The translations under genes were made by a program, and so were the position numbers. Of a stretch of 64,000 nucleotides of DNA, positions 1 through 12,610 are shown piece after piece (position 1 is the first letter of the stretch; the number at the start of each line of letters is the position of its first letter). Origin of the DNA: Gonocerus acuteangulatus (taxonomy: Eukaryota > Arthropoda > Insecta > Hemiptera > Coreidae); the NCBI GenBank assembly GCA_946811695.1, contig OX328126.1, positions 85,445,536-85,509,535 of the forward strand, written 5' to 3'. A model generated the notes under the pieces. That model saw nothing but the letters and a program-made list of their open reading frames with translations, searched no databases and was not told the origin of the DNA.

Positions 1-136
1 TCTGCCTTGTAGTACGTAAGAGTAGAAGAAGATGTAGCTCTAAGACCAGCTCCAGGTTCCAATCCGTTGGCCCTGAAGCACTCATACTCATGAATAAATT
101 TGGGGGGGGATGACAGGGGTGTGGAAATTCAAAAAA

Positions 137-676
137 GGCCGCGAGGGTCCTCAGGGGCAGGTACTATAGAGGTGTCTGATTCATGACTATACGGCACACT
201 AGGGATATACTGTAGTCAGTGCTACGCTCCGGCCGCCTGCTTTTCCCATTGATAAACTAATTAAAGGCTGGACTGGCCTAGGGACGGTCCGGGAGGCCGA
301 AATCAACCCACGAACGAAGACGCTGGATGGATCAAATTCTTTAATGCGAGCTCGGGATTTGAACTCAGGTCCTCCAGCATATAAGTCCAGCATGGGCGTA
401 TATAGGAAATAATTTCGGGGGGGGGGCTGGGTCCATTTTCGGGGTATGGAATTCAAACAATTTAGAACTTGCAATAGTTTTAGGGGTAACCAAAACGCTA
501 TTGCACCTAAAATATAATATTTCTTATGAACTAAGTGATCTTATTTAATTCGTTTTTAAGGGTTTTATAACACATTTTTACCATCAAATCAACATTTTGG
601 GAGGCCTGCAGCCCCCTCAGCTCCCCTTATATACGCCCACGTAGTCCACCATTGAACTAACCTTTGCTCAAGGTAT
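137..676 (-). mobile_element. SINE S1 copy 1 (tRNA-derived), split by MITE M1
   Basis: Minus-strand tRNA-derived SINE. The body at 137-390 matches the copies at 27608-27791 (-), 53546-53855 (-) and 58035-58350 (+). The tRNA-like head carries a box B-like stretch around 355-370. Beyond the MITE, 642-676 resumes the head with a box A-like sequence. The head is cut by M1 at 391-641, so the SINE is older than the MITE. S1 has no coding capacity and would be mobilised by a LINE. Confidence 0.85.
391..641. mobile_element. MITE M1 copy 1, hAT-type
   Basis: Non-autonomous element with terminal inverted repeats CATGGGCGTATATAGG at the left and the near-complement at the right (one base changed near the tip). 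A G-run follows the left end and a C-rich block precedes the right end. Flanks AAGTCCAG and TAGTCCAC fit a decayed 8-bp TSD in the SINE head. The TIR start and 8-bp TSD, clean in copies 3 and 4, indicate the hAT superfamily. There is no ORF. Confidence 0.85.
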
Positions 677-1504
677 GTGGAAAGACGTGTCATAAAAGTG
701 AGGTGATATTGGAAGAGGGACATCTATGAAAGGTTTTATTTTTTAATAAATGGATGTGGGTTTTAAATGGGATGTTTTTAATAAATGGAAAATTTTGGAA
801 TAGGTAGAGGACATGTCTTCTTTCTAAATTTTGGCAGTAACCAGATTATTTTCTTGATTTATGTGGTCTGAAACGGGAAAGCTTCTAGTCGGCACTTCCG
901 GTTTGTTATGAGGTCGACTTCATAATCAGGTTTCCTCCTTATGCGCTAAATGGCAATATAGTTTAATTATAAGTTGGGATTTACTCCAGAACAAAATGTA
1001 ATAAATGTTCTCCACTCTCTGCCACGGACGCATTAATACACCACCTTCAGTTTAAGTCCATCTTGGATTCAGCAAAATTGTTGTTATTACATCCGACTCG
1101 TGAGTCCGAAATTAAACTACTCCCATTATGGTATATTGTGTAGTGAAAGCAGTATGCCGTAACCTAGATTCGGTCATAGAACGACCTAACCTTCACCCGA
1201 CCATGGGAGCATCCGAGCAATTACTTCGGAGTTGCACTCAAGACCGGTGACGGAGCTCACGGTAAGAATTTATTAATTCAAACTCCATCAAGGTCTTGAA
1301 TCCCCGCAGCCTTCGGGATCGCCTACTATTAGATTTGAAATCTAAATTAGTTCAAATAAATTACCAGCAAGAAGGCATCGGAGTAAGAGGATGATACGAC
1401 CCTCGGGTGGAGGAAGTTTACCTTCTAGGGGGAGACGGGAAGCATCATCACTGATTTTTTTTAGCATAAATATGCTTTAGCGATAACTAAATTGAAAAAA
1501 AAAA
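677..1504. other. Unassigned sequence
   Basis: No supported gene. The 1080-1440 part is more GC-rich and repeat-like than its surroundings and could belong to an LTR element, but no paired end, primer-binding site or ORF was found. Confidence 0.3.
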
Positions 1505-1712
1505 ACTTTACAAAAAAGCGTTCGCGCATGCGCAGTGGCCATGTGCGAAAAATAAGACTCTATGTCATACAGTACAGTACATAGGTTTGTCGGGTGGACC
1601 TAAGTGTTACAAAAAAGTGTCCGCTGGCGTTCGTGCACGCGCAGTGGCCATGTACGATAAAGAAGACTATATGTTATACAGTACAATACATAGGTTTGTC
1701 GGGTGGACCTAA
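1505..1712 (+). repeat. Two direct copies of a ~100-bp repeat
   Basis: Two adjacent diverged units (about 1509-1602 and 1610-1712). Both contain a GCATGCGC-like core followed by CAGTGGCCATGT and end in the same block ATAGGTTTGTCGGGTGGACC. A similar GCATGCGC core occurs in foldback elements at 29875-30637 and 39645-40270, so this may be an internal part of such an element. Confidence 0.7.
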
Positions 1713-2433
1713 AGCATATTTCTGTTCCTGAATTTGAACAGAAGGCTCTAAACGAAATAAGTTTTATTCTACCCTATTAAATAATTGAGAAGAAAAACGA
1801 AATAGAAATAACAAAAGATTAATACAAAACTAGGCATATGCACCTAAACTAGGCATATGCACCTAGACTTTGGAAGTGTGGAGATGATTTTTACAATCTA
1901 GGAAAAACGTTTTAAAATTACATATATCAGTCAGGGCAACTTTTTACCAATGAATTTACAGGGAAAAACACTTTTTTTTTACGGGATGCGAAAAATCCTA
2001 CGTCTTTATAAGTCGGAAACGATGAAGGCTGTGAGTTAGTCACTTGTTATCACTATGTGTGAGTCTTAAGAGATAAACAGAGTTGACAGAACTTGAATCG
2101 TTTTGACTATTTTCCGATTTACCAACTTATTCTCTGTGACCATCTGCTATAAGCTATTGAAATGTATGGAGTATCCGAAGAGTTTCCGAAAAAAATAAAA
2201 AATAAAACACGAATGAATTATACAGTAAAACCTCTTTGACTCGGACGTCCGTATAACCCCGAACAGTTTTGAAACGAAATTATGTTGTTAAGCATGAAAA
2301 ATTTCGCGTTTCAGAACCCCTAGAGACCGAAAATAACGGTGGTTAAAATTCGTATATATATATTTATTTATTTTCATAAATATGGCAAAGGTCCAAATAA
2401 TAGTACTCCAGATTCTTGCACTATTTTATTTTT
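1713..2433. other. Unassigned, one shared repeat end
   Basis: No ORF of interest. A short tandem (ACTAGGCATATGCACCTA twice) lies near 1833-1866. The block at 2300-2350 (GAGACCGAAAATAACGGTGG) recurs at about 19650-19675, in both cases next to a TA-rich microsatellite, so it is the end of a repeat family. Confidence 0.5.
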
Positions 2434-2484
2434 GATACGCCCTACATGTTTCGTGGCCTTATGCCACCTCCTCAGGGGCCACTA
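2434..2484 (-). ncRNA. Type-I hammerhead ribozyme motif of a Penelope-like element
   Basis: On the minus strand the segment reads CTGAGGA, then a 5-bp stem II (GTGGC/GCCAC) with a short loop, then GAAACATGTA. These match the hammerhead core CUGANGA, stem II, GAAA and a tiny stem III (AC-AU-GU). Flanking GCCC and GGGC can pair as stem I. The motif with GAAACATGTA is known from Penelope-like retroelements. The 7-kb copies keep the core but carry different, still complementary stems. Cleavage activity cannot be judged from sequence alone. Confidence 0.75.
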
Positions 2485-2639
2485 AATCCTAAAAACATTT
2501 TTTACAAATTTTTAATACCTTATTTTAGTAAATTTAATAATAATTATACACCGAGTAACATTAAAATTCCTATACTAACCCCTAAACTTTATATGTAAAA
2601 TATAATAATAAAAATAATATTGTTATATTGTACATACCC

Positions 2640-2645
2640 TATATA

Positions 2646-2713
<68 letters not shown>

Positions 2714-4560
2714 GTCTGGTCGCTGATTTCTGGCTTCCCTGATGGTCCGATTTTGATGAAATTTGGTACAAAAATCTGTTATCCAATTTGAAAGGTCAAG
2801 TTCGTTAACCAGCAAAATCCGCCCAATGGAAGATGGCGTTTGGGGCGAAATTCGCGCAAAAAAAATCGTAACGCTTATGTTTTTGAGATCATAAGCTTGT
2901 AAGTACTCTTTTTATAGGATTCTTGGGCTAGGAAAACGAATGAAACCATTTTCAAGGCGATAGCTTTAACCGTTTTCGAGAAAATTGGAAAAATAGTTTT
3001 TGAATACCGTTTTTGGTTTGGGTACTTAGAATCACGGGATTCAGTTGAAACATTATCTGCATGTTCTACTTTCATTAAAACTAATATGTTGAAAGTTATG
3101 TTACGTTTGGAGTTAAGGAAGGGTTAGAATAAAATATTTTATTAACAGACATGAAAAGTTTTGGGAACTTTGTATACTTTCATTAATATCTCGAGCACGG
3201 TTGGGAAATCGTGATAAGTAGATAGAAACTATTTGAAAGCTTACTAAATTTTCTACAAAAAAGATTCTAAAACTATTTTTGATTAGGTTATGTCAATCGG
3301 AGAAATAAGTGCTTAAATCTTCAAATACGTCTGTTTTTTTCTTATGAACGGGTTTTTGTCGTTCTTTTTGTAATTTTTGTCTCTTTCCCTTGGTTTTTTA
3401 TTGCTTTTTATTTTTGTAATTTCTTATGTTGGGAAAATGTATTTGTGTGTAAAAGAGGATAGGAAAAATGAGACCAATTTTCTGTTGCTAGAACTAATGA
3501 AAATTTTGGGAACTTCGTATACTTCCATTAATATATCGAAAACGGTTGAAAATCATGGGAAGCGAAAGGTTACCATTTGAAAGCTTACTAAATGGTCTAC
3601 AAAAAAGGTCCTGAGGAAAGTTTTGAATAAGCGATGTCAATCGGAGAAATAAGTGCTTAAACTTTGAAGTAATTGATTTCGTTTATTTCATACGGTTCTT
3701 TTGGTCTGTTTTTTTTCCTATTTTTTCATTGCTTATAGTTGGATAATGTATTTGACAATAAAACAGATTAATTAAAATAAGAAAAACAATTCATTGTTAG
3801 AAATATATCAGGCTGTACCGTATGAAATGTCAGTTTTGGATTTGCCGATTTCCTTCAAATGTCTTGAAACTGTTGAGGCTCCTAATCCGAGTTCTTTGGC
3901 ATATTCCCTATTGTTTGCAATTGCTGATAGCAGTCAAATGTATTTGCCAATAACACAGGATACGTATAATTAGAATATTTTATTTTTGCGGTATCTTGGG
4001 GTTCTCAGATCCCTTATGAATATCTATTAGGCCCCCTTCGTACATTTTCCTTAATATCTCGAAAAGGGTTAGGAAATCGTGGCAAGTGAAATGTAACAGT
4101 TCGAAAGCTTACTAAATTCTCTACAAAAAATGTTTTGAAGAAATGTTTGGTGGGGTCGTCACATTAGGAGAAATAAGTGCTTAAAACTTAGTTAGTTAGT
4201 TTCGTTTATTTAAACGGAACTATTTGTGTGTTTCCCGCAGTTTTTTTTTCACTGCTCGTTATTTTTGTAATTTCTTATAGCAGTCAAATGTATTTCACTG
4301 TGTCAGTAAACAGGATACGTATAATTAGAAGCAATATTTTGTTTGTTAGAATTCGAAGATGCCGTATGAATATCTAGATTACAGTACTGGTGTTGATTTC
4401 GTTCTTTAGAATTGTTCTTGGTATTCCCTATTTTCATCTGTTACCCATAGTTTTTTATTGCTAGTAGTTTTTCTTATTGATTATAGAATGTAAATCTATT
4501 TGATTATAAAACAGGATACGTAAAATTAGTAAGAATATTTCGGAGATTTCTGAGCGAAAT
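2640..4560 (+). mobile_element. H1 repeat: (TA)n head plus degenerate ~340-520-bp modules
   Basis: Begins with a (TA)n microsatellite (about 2651-2709), followed by a block that recurs at 21700-22258. Further right, a module repeats with starts near 3180, 3525 and 4050: TTAATATCTCGAAAACGG-like, then GAAAGCTTACTAAATT-like about 50 bases later, then AATAAGTGCTTAAA. There is no long ORF. Microsatellite plus internal tandem modules resembles the layout of some Helitron/Helentron derivatives; this is inference only. The second copy, at 21550-25800, is interrupted by a Jockey LINE. Confidence 0.7.
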
Positions 4561-5009
4561 GCCTTGTAAGATTTTCTACCACTACGAACGGCGTTTTTCC
4601 TCTATTTTTATCCACCAGATAAGCTTTATTTGGTATATTATTCTATATATGTTCTATTAAGTAGGGGATTCTGATGAAATGTCGTTTTTTTGCTGTGGAT
4701 TTTAATTACGATGTATCTAAGATTGGGTAACATTAGCGAGTCTACGTAGTGAAGAACCGACGACGGAGGTAGACTTCTTGCTATGATTTAGTCTACATAT
4801 GTATATAAGTCCTAAATCCAAAAAATAAACTTCACAACGGTTAGATACTATGAGCGAATACAGTCGGTTCAGTGCCCGGACTGAACCCTCCTAGCAGGAA
4901 ATTTACCTGCTTGGAGTTAATCCTCAAGAGTTGTAAATATACCCCAGGTATCTGCCGACACAAATACAAAGCCTAGCTACGCAATCCAGGCAACGAATGC
5001 TTGAAAACA
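4561..5009. other. Unassigned sequence
   Basis: No gene seen. The 4740-4990 part looks repeat-derived, but no partner copy was found in the window. Confidence 0.3.
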
Positions 5010-5745
5010 GCTATAGGTAGAAATGTTTGGAACACAATTTTTGACTTCGTAACTTAGTTTGGGCTGGATAGGAGGTGAACATATCAAAAGTCCTTACCCT
5101 TAACCTTTGAGCCGGGGGGGAGGGGGGTTTAGAAGGTCCCATTTTTTGGGTGCTCACTAATATCTCGGAAACCCTGCGTCCTAGCGACATGACTATTCTA
5201 TAACAAATGAAAGCTGATTAAATTTCATACAAGTTCTATTCTATAAAGTTTTTCGAGATATCTTTAGTTTTCGAAATATCCGCTCTTGATAGTCTGTCAT
5301 TTTGGGGAAAAACACTTTTGCCGCAGATTTTTTCCCCGTTTTGACCGGATAACTCTTCAACGATGTACCAAAATAATAGATAACGGTTATAGGGCTGTAG
5401 AGTATTGCATTCCCTCCAATAATATATATTACTTTGCTATTTTATGTATTTTCCTTCAAACGTAAAAATAATTTCAGTGTTCATCGTGAAATCTGAAATC
5501 TAGCGACTAACAGCCTAGGAAACTAAGAGTTATAGGTGGAAATGTTTGGAACACAATTTTTAACTTCATAACTTTGTTTCGGCTAGTTAGGCGGTCAACA
5601 TATCAAAAGTCCTCACCCGTTGCCTTTGAGCCGGGGGGGAGGGGGGTTTAGAAGGTCCCATTTTTCGGGTTTTCACTAATATCTCGGGAACCCTGCGTCC
5701 TAGCGACATGACTATTCTATAACAAATGAAAGCTGATTAAATACA
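5010..5745 (+). repeat. H2 repeat: two direct modules, period ~519 bp
   Basis: The module starting at about 5011 recurs at about 5530. Each has a G-run (near 5107 and 5632), then CTAATATCTCGG(A/G)AACCC and TGAAAGCTGATTAAAT. These two core blocks are recognisably the ones in H1, although the sequence between them differs. No ORF. Confidence 0.75.
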
Positions 5746-6254
5746 GTTCTATACATAGTTTATATACTAAATATTCATAAAGATTACTTAGTTGTAACCC
5801 GATTCATCAATTAGCAATCAATAGTTTTCAACGCAGGTTATATACTAAATATTGATAAAAAGTATTTAATTAGAAAAAAACAAGCTTTCTCAAGACTTGT
5901 TTTTGGTCCATTTGTATCTACTCCTTAGACTTAATTAGGTATATTATTCTACATCTTGACTTGTTATTTGTCCTTCTGTATCTACAATATAGGCTTTATT
6001 CGGCATATTATATAGGCTATATTAGGCATGGTATTCTTCTCAATCTTTCTTGTACTTCTTCTTGATCCTTCTGTATCCACTAGAAAGACTTTATTAGGCA
6101 TATTTTGTATTGATTTATAGAGCTTTGCTTTAGAATTAGAGCCGGATTGTGTAATTTCCGCCTCTGTGTATAAGTTAGTGTGTATAACTTTTATTCGAGA
6201 TGTTCGAGAGGATTTCGACAATTTTCACGAGATATATATATATAAAAAAAAAAG
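5746..6254. other. Unassigned AT-rich sequence
   Basis: Contains an imperfect direct repeat (TATACTAAATATT-like at about 5762 and 5839) and similar TTGACTTGT/AAGACTTGT stretches. No gene supported. Confidence 0.3.
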
Positions 6255-6345
6255 TTTATTTCTTTTCTAAGCTTTTCAAATGACACTAGGGATATGAACG
6301 GAACCGCGCTAAGATGATGCAGTTCCTGCGAGTCGGACTTTTTTT
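6255..6345. mobile_element. T1 family terminus
   Basis: The block ending GCAGTTCCTGCGAGTCGGAC plus poly-T is one end of the T1 family, whose two-ended copy is at 26349-26968. Other ends are near 16730, 47823-47928, 50525-50620 and 60105-60175. The matching left end is not found here, so this is a solo end. Confidence 0.7.
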
Positions 6346-6935
6346 AATGTAAAACCGAAACATTGCCAAGTGCACTTCTAATGTTAAAGCGGATGCGAGA
6401 TCGCGCTGCTCGTAAGCGATATACTAAACTGAGACAGCAGAAGCTCACTGTTACTACAGAATAGGTTTGGGCTATATTGAGTACAGGGCAAATACATAGT
6501 CTATTACAGAACATACAGTCTATGTGTTTTTAGGTGAATGTGTGTCGATAATTTCTAAACTCCATTAAAAATATTTCGGTGATTTTTTTTTCTGTTTTTT
6601 TTTTAATAAATAATTAGAGCTTTATTGAGACTGAATCATTCTATAGGATTTAGAACAATCCGATTTCGAAGCCATTGTTTTCTCTGGATATCCGTTAATC
6701 GGCCTTATTCGTTTCCTGGTTCATCGCCCTTTCATGGACATTATCGTTTTTAATCGAGCTCTTATTGATTTATCGGGATTTTTGGGAGACATTATTAAAC
6801 CTTCTTAGGATAATTTTTGACAGGTATTTTTAAAGTTTATTTGCCACCTTTTTCTTGGCCAACAAAGTCGCTAACTTTGTTTAACTTTGTAATTACGTAC
6901 ATAAAACATAAAACATGCCAAAAACTCAACAATAA
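6346..6935. other. Unassigned sequence
   Basis: No ORF or repeat partner recognised. Confidence 0.3.
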
Positions 6936-7001
6936 TGTATTCATCTGTGGCAGAAGGTCAATTTTATAAAAACACACTTTCTTTCTTCTGTACTCTTTTA
7001 T

Positions 7002-7052
7002 TAGGCTCTACATGTTTCACGTCGCTGTGACGCCTCTTCAGGAGCACTTAAT
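7002..7052 (-). ncRNA. Hammerhead ribozyme motif, left PLE arm
   Basis: Minus strand: GCTC, CTGAAGA, stem II CGTC/GACG, GAAACATGTA, GAGC. Stem I is GCTC paired with GAGC. The core CUGANGA and GAAA are intact. It lies in the left arm, sense to the PLE coding remnant and downstream of it. Confidence 0.75.
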
Positions 7053-7225
7053 CTAAATAAAATAAAATATGGTTATAGCCTATTCATTAGAGAACCTTCC
7101 GCAGGTAGGGCCACGTCTGGACTGATAAGATTAATCATGTCTACTGGGTATCAGCTGTTTAAAATCGATAGTTTTAGGGTAAATGTCGATTTTCCAAAGA
7201 AGTTTTTGTCATTTTATAAAATGTT

Positions 7226-7560
7226 TTAAGTCATCTTGTTTATTAAATTAAAAAATATTTTATCCAGGTATTTAATATCTGTTTTTTTGTTGACGGTCTT
7301 TTTCCTATTTTTAATTATGTGTATATTTTCCTTAATTTTTCTTTTTATGGGGTTTTTCTCCTTATCTAATATCTTTACCGTGTCAAAATTAAATGTGTGG
7401 CTATATTGTATCCCATGATCCACCAATGCAGTCTTGTTGTCTTTCTCATCAAAACTATCGATTTTAAACAGCTGATACCCAGTAGACATGATTAATCTTA
7501 TCAGTCCAGACGTGGCCCTACCTGCGGAAGGTTCTCTAATGAATAGGCTGTAACCATATT
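7226..7560 (-). pseudogene. PLE C-terminal (GIY-YIG region) fragment
   Basis: The minus-strand reading runs from at least 7560 to a stop at 7226, with an internal Met at 7489. It contains KTALVDHGIQYSHTF, NFDTVKILDKEKN and INIHI/IHIIKN-like segments followed by NKKTD. This order (A-x-x-H-G/H-F-D-F-D-x-x-K-I-L then a basic stretch) is typical of the C-terminal part of Penelope-like polyproteins, after the GIY-YIG catalytic core. The reverse transcriptase and the GIY-YIG signature itself are absent, so it is not functional. The N-terminal part lies in the inverted arm and may not be original coding sequence. Confidence 0.75.
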
Positions 7561-7572
7561 TTATTTTATTTA

Positions 7573-7626
7573 GATTAAGTGCTTCTGAAGAGGCGTCACA
7601 GCGACGTGAAACATGTAGAGCCTAAT
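7573..7626 (+). ncRNA. Hammerhead ribozyme motif, right PLE arm
   Basis: Plus-strand copy of the same motif: GCTT, CTGAAGA, stem II CGTC/GACG, GAAACATGTA, GAGC. Stem I has one G-T pair (GCTT/GAGC) and can extend through flanking TTA/TAA with small bulges. It is antisense to the PLE coding remnant. Confidence 0.72.
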
Positions 7627-7690
7627 AAAAGAGTACAGAAGAAAGAAAGTGTGTATTATAAAATTGACCTTCTGCCACAGATGAATATAT

Positions 7691-8399
7691 TGGAAAAATA
7701 GGGTCACTGTCTTATAACAACAATAATGGTACTCCTCTGTCCAAAGGAGGTTCTTCTATTTTCCTTATTGGGCAGAACTTAGTAAGTACTAATTCCAGAG
7801 TGTCAAAAGTTTTCTCTTCCTAACACAACATCTATTTCGTCTAGGTAATTCTTCATTTTTGACTTTTTCCCGAGAAGCCGGTGCTTTCTTCTTCATAGAA
7901 ATTAATCTAGGAAGTAAAGCTACAAGAAATGACTCCTGCTGTAAATAGAAAATTCTGCTCAATCCTCTTGAAGAAGTTTGATTGGTGCTGTTAGGAATGC
8001 TTCAGTGATTATGCATTCCCAACCTTGGAGTTGTGTCATTAATAAAGAATTGTAAAAACGTTTTCCATAGGAACAAGTGTGAGCCCTTCAAAGTAAAGCG
8101 TGGATTCATATTTTGTGATGCTATATTGATTTTTGTTTTTACCTAGAGACCGGCAGATTGATATAACATAGCAACAGATGTATCACCATACCTTTCCTGT
8201 TTTCCACGTTGGAGTAACCCTCCATCGTGGGAGTTTATTTAAAGTACGAGTGCCATCCTTTTGGATACTGCAAAAGTATATGTAAAAGCCATTTTAATTG
8301 AATATGTAATACAATATTGAATAAAAAAAAAATAAAAAAACTAACAAAAAAAAATAAGTAAAGAAAATAAATAAATAAAAATATATACATATCTAATAA
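7691..8399. other. Unassigned sequence
   Basis: No supported gene. The 8310-8400 part is simple A-rich sequence, consistent with the tail of the minus-strand LINE fragment that follows. Confidence 0.35.
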
Positions 8400-8939
8400 G
8401 TTACATATGTGTACAATCAGATGATTTCATTGAATGTTTTAAGGTCCAAATTTTTAATAAATGCGTCAAATACGTTAAAATATTTAAGTAATAAATCGGG
8501 TTTGTCACTGGGCCAAGTTCCGTCCTGTAAGGTAATGTTCTTAATCAGTTTTGTCCTTGGTCAGTCCAGTAATGTAGTCATACAGGAGATGGTCATAAGT
8601 CTGTTCAGTAGAATTGTCACATTTGCATGTGTTATTCGTGATTCGTTTAAATGTAATAACTTTTTTTCGGTCCATGTCTTGATATAAATTGGGTTACTTT
8701 AAAGTTGTTAAGTGTTAATTTTTGTCTGTTGAGTATTTGTGTAAATGTCTTCCTTTAGTTGTGTTCGTCCATCTTTCGTCCAATTTTTGCATTGATTCGT
8801 CTCTTAGTCTTCTTTTTATAGTCTGTGATGTAAGTTTAGAGTAAGATATAGGTAATGTCGTGTCCTTTGAAGCTGATTTTGCGAATAAGTCAACTGTCTC
8901 GTTCCCTAATTGTCCAGTAACGTTTTTCTGTTTACACAT
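8400..8939 (-). pseudogene. RNase H-type LINE C-terminal fragment
   Basis: Minus-strand remnant with frameshifts. 8939-8715 reads GNETVDLFAKSASKD then RRLRDESMQKL and WTNTTKGRHLHKY, the end of an RNase H domain and the linker after it. After frame changes, 8640-8400 contains CKCDNSTEQTYDHLLYD, matching a CCHC-like tail (C-x-C...H) whose last Cys has become Tyr. The same arrangement is better preserved at 45790-46505. Such tails occur in R1/LOA/I-group non-LTR retrotransposons; the clade is inference. A-rich sequence follows at 8310-8400. Confidence 0.75.
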
Positions 8940-9554
8940 AATAAGTAGTGTTCTAATGTGCTCAGCCTATTACCATACCTTGGGAACAGATGGCCTGTAA
9001 CAGGTAGGATGACTCACACCTAGACAGGAGTGATAACACTATCAGCTGTGATGAAATGGGATCACGAAGCTAGCGAGATTGGGCCAAGGAGTCGGAAGAG
9101 GTCCACTGACCCAGATACTGCTAGACAATGCGGAGACCTTGACTTTGAATACTCGCACATCCTTCAAGCTCCTGTCACATGATGGGAATCCCACGATGGT
9201 GTGAAGGTTCCGCTATGAACTCACAACTACTAACATTGTATAAAGCACGACTAGGCTATTCAAATAGGCCTCGTAATGTAACTATAATTCTCAACAGCTT
9301 CAAAGTCTTCTATTTGCCGCGGGTTTTCCGTATTTTCGATTTGATTTAATGTTAGTGGTATCCGTTTCTTAGAACCGACGTCCTTTGGACGAATAAAGAT
9401 ACGTTCCGTGATTTCCATGAGCTGAAGTCTTATTATACTACCACGTGATAGGTTAAATCCAACTTGGATAAAACTTATATAATTATTCAACATACTGGTG
9501 TCCTGTTCAAAATCTTTATTATTTTACTCCTTTTTGTCACACTCTGAAGAAATA
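8940..9554. other. Unassigned sequence
   Basis: The 8990-9230 part is GC-richer and repeat-like, but it has no partner in the window and no coherent ORF. Confidence 0.3.
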
Positions 9555-10575
<1,021 letters not shown>

Positions 10576-10689
10576 ACCTCTGTTTCATTAGAATTAGCCT
10601 ACTAGACGTAGGTTCCCGAAGCCGCTGCGAGGAGCGCTATTTCCCACTAGGGGGACTGTATCCTGTTCCTGCGGCAGATCAAAAGACGG

Positions 10690-10935
10690 ACAATGCAGTT
10701 TTTGTGCATTTATTAAGTAGTACAGTATCATATATTAACATAACTCTGGAAGCAAATTATTTACAAAATTAATAATTGAACAGTCCTCATAAGAAATATA
10801 AATTAGCAGAACTATTCACGTTTTTATTTTATTTATATAGGTTATTTACAGCAAATTATTCAGTAATGTAGTCTACAATACAAAAATTCTGAGGACAGTG
10901 CTTAGTTATGCAGCTCCTGCGTGACGGACTTTTTT
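10690..10935 (-). mobile_element. T3 repeat copy 1
   Basis: The right end reads GCTCCTGCGTGACGGAC plus poly-T. The body matches 40851-41075 in the opposite orientation and both flanks of the satellite block at 37290-39075. The T3 terminus resembles the T1 terminus, so the two families are probably related. No ORF. Confidence 0.75.
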
Positions 10936-12311
10936 TTCTATTGAAATATATTTCTAGCGTACGAAGCCGCTCGGAATCAAATGGACCATGAATCAAGCCA
11001 GAGAGCGTTGAGTACCTTGGGAGCTACGGATCTATTTGATAAAATGTAATGCTCATTTGTAGAAAAAAAAAAAAAAGTGTCAAATATTAAAATATAAAAC
11101 GTTTCAATTAACTTCATTTTTTATTTTTATTTTATTTTTCCTTGATTTTATTACTTTTAGGTTTAATACTCATAGGTATATTTTATTTTCAAAAACCTGT
11201 TTTTCTTGATTAATGTTTTTCCTATTTTGTCCTGAATTACAGTAAGATTCAGTAAATTTCAATAGGTGACAATAAACCATGTGGTTGAATTGCCTTTAAA
11301 AAAAAAAATCACACTGTTTTATTTATTTATTTTGAATATATTTTCTATTTATTTAGTTTAGTATATTCTTATCTATCCATATCGAACATTAAATCAGAAT
11401 ATCAGACGATTCAATTCATTGTCTACGTTAAATGATTTTTTGAGGGTCATCGTTAAATTGTGCGTCTACACAAGATCACAATAGTTCCTTCTAATGCTTT
11501 TCGCCCTCGTTACGGATTGGCACCAATAAATAATAATTACTTCTTGCTATGATGTATTTTTTTTGACGGTTCACTGACATCTGGCCCATTTGCTCCGACA
11601 TCCATAGTGCAGCCGGGAATCCATCCATGGTTTATGAAAGAAGAGGAATTGTAAACCTTTTAGCGGTTAGAACATTAAAGTATACAAAATTTAGATGCTT
11701 TATATTAACAATAAAGAAAAAGAAATTGTTTGAAGTAACAGACAACGCAGGTCTATAGTAACTGACCATCTTCGAATCAATTTTTTCGATATGGCATGCG
11801 AAAATCAAATCGACAGCTGTAGTATGAAGGTTTCCTCAATAAAATGAATAAATCCCAGCAGGTTACAGGTTTCATGAGATTGAAGTTGAAATCATCAGAC
11901 AAAATGATAGGTATGGCGGGGTATTCTTTTTTTCGACAACTTTTGGCTGCATTATATTTGCCTAATCCACCACAAGGCCAGAGCTCCGTGCAATGTCTCT
12001 ACGCCAGCAGACCAACGTGACAGCATACTCAGTCTCAATACCTCCCATTACCGAACAGTAATTTTCAACATTATACTGACAAAATCTTCAAATTGCTCTC
12101 ATTATTAGCCAAGAAACATTTCAAAATCACTTCTACACATTAATTTTCCTCTCACGAAACTGCATATGGAGAAATATCTAAGCAAACAACTGACGCTACG
12201 GGAATTGTAAAGACCTCGTAAAATTCCTGCCTCTTAAGAGACTCCATGGGCCAAAGAGATTTTACAGACACGTTTAAGTTACATGTATAATAATCATTTC
12301 TCTAGGTCTAA
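10936..12311. other. Unassigned sequence
   Basis: No gene seen. Around 11570-11610 there is a T-run and a segment similar to the S3 SINE body (GACATCCATAGTGCAGCCGG), so a short S3 fragment is likely there. Confidence 0.35.
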
Positions 12312-12562
12312 GGGTGCGTTTACATCTGATAGTTATTGCACGATAGATATTCTCTTGCAAGTTTACATACTGACCGAAATTGCTAGTCATTTATGTCATG
12401 GATATGTGTACGACTGTTCAGGATTTGATGAAATTTGCGATAAATGTAAAGCCCGTCATACGTCATGGCGCAAAGAAGGGTGCGTTTACATCTGATAGTT
12501 GTTGCAGGATATTTATATCAGACATAAATTATGACCATTGTAAGCCGCGAACAGTTTATGTC

Positions 12563-12610
<48 letters not shown>

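Larger units (their letters stand above)
6936..7690 (-). mobile_element. Penelope-like element 3' piece flanked by inverted ~240-bp arms
   Basis: Arms 6936-7175 and 7451-7690 are near-perfect reverse complements separated by 275 bp. The spacer plus right arm encode, on the minus strand, a GIY-YIG C-terminal segment. Each arm holds a hammerhead motif, so the two face in opposite directions. Penelope elements are known to carry terminal repeats in direct or inverted orientation, which fits. It is a fragment: the reverse transcriptase is missing. Confidence 0.8.

Noticed and set aside
1081..1445. LTR of a retrotransposon
   Set aside because: No paired copy, no TG…CA ends or primer-binding site could be identified.
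8409..8687. Plus-strand 92-aa ORF
   Set aside because: It is a shadow of the minus-strand LINE fragment, which has recognisable motifs.
12283..12565. Small ORFs at the start of the PIF-like element
   Set aside because: Two overlapping frames over a tandemly repeated terminal block; no conserved residues or start context.
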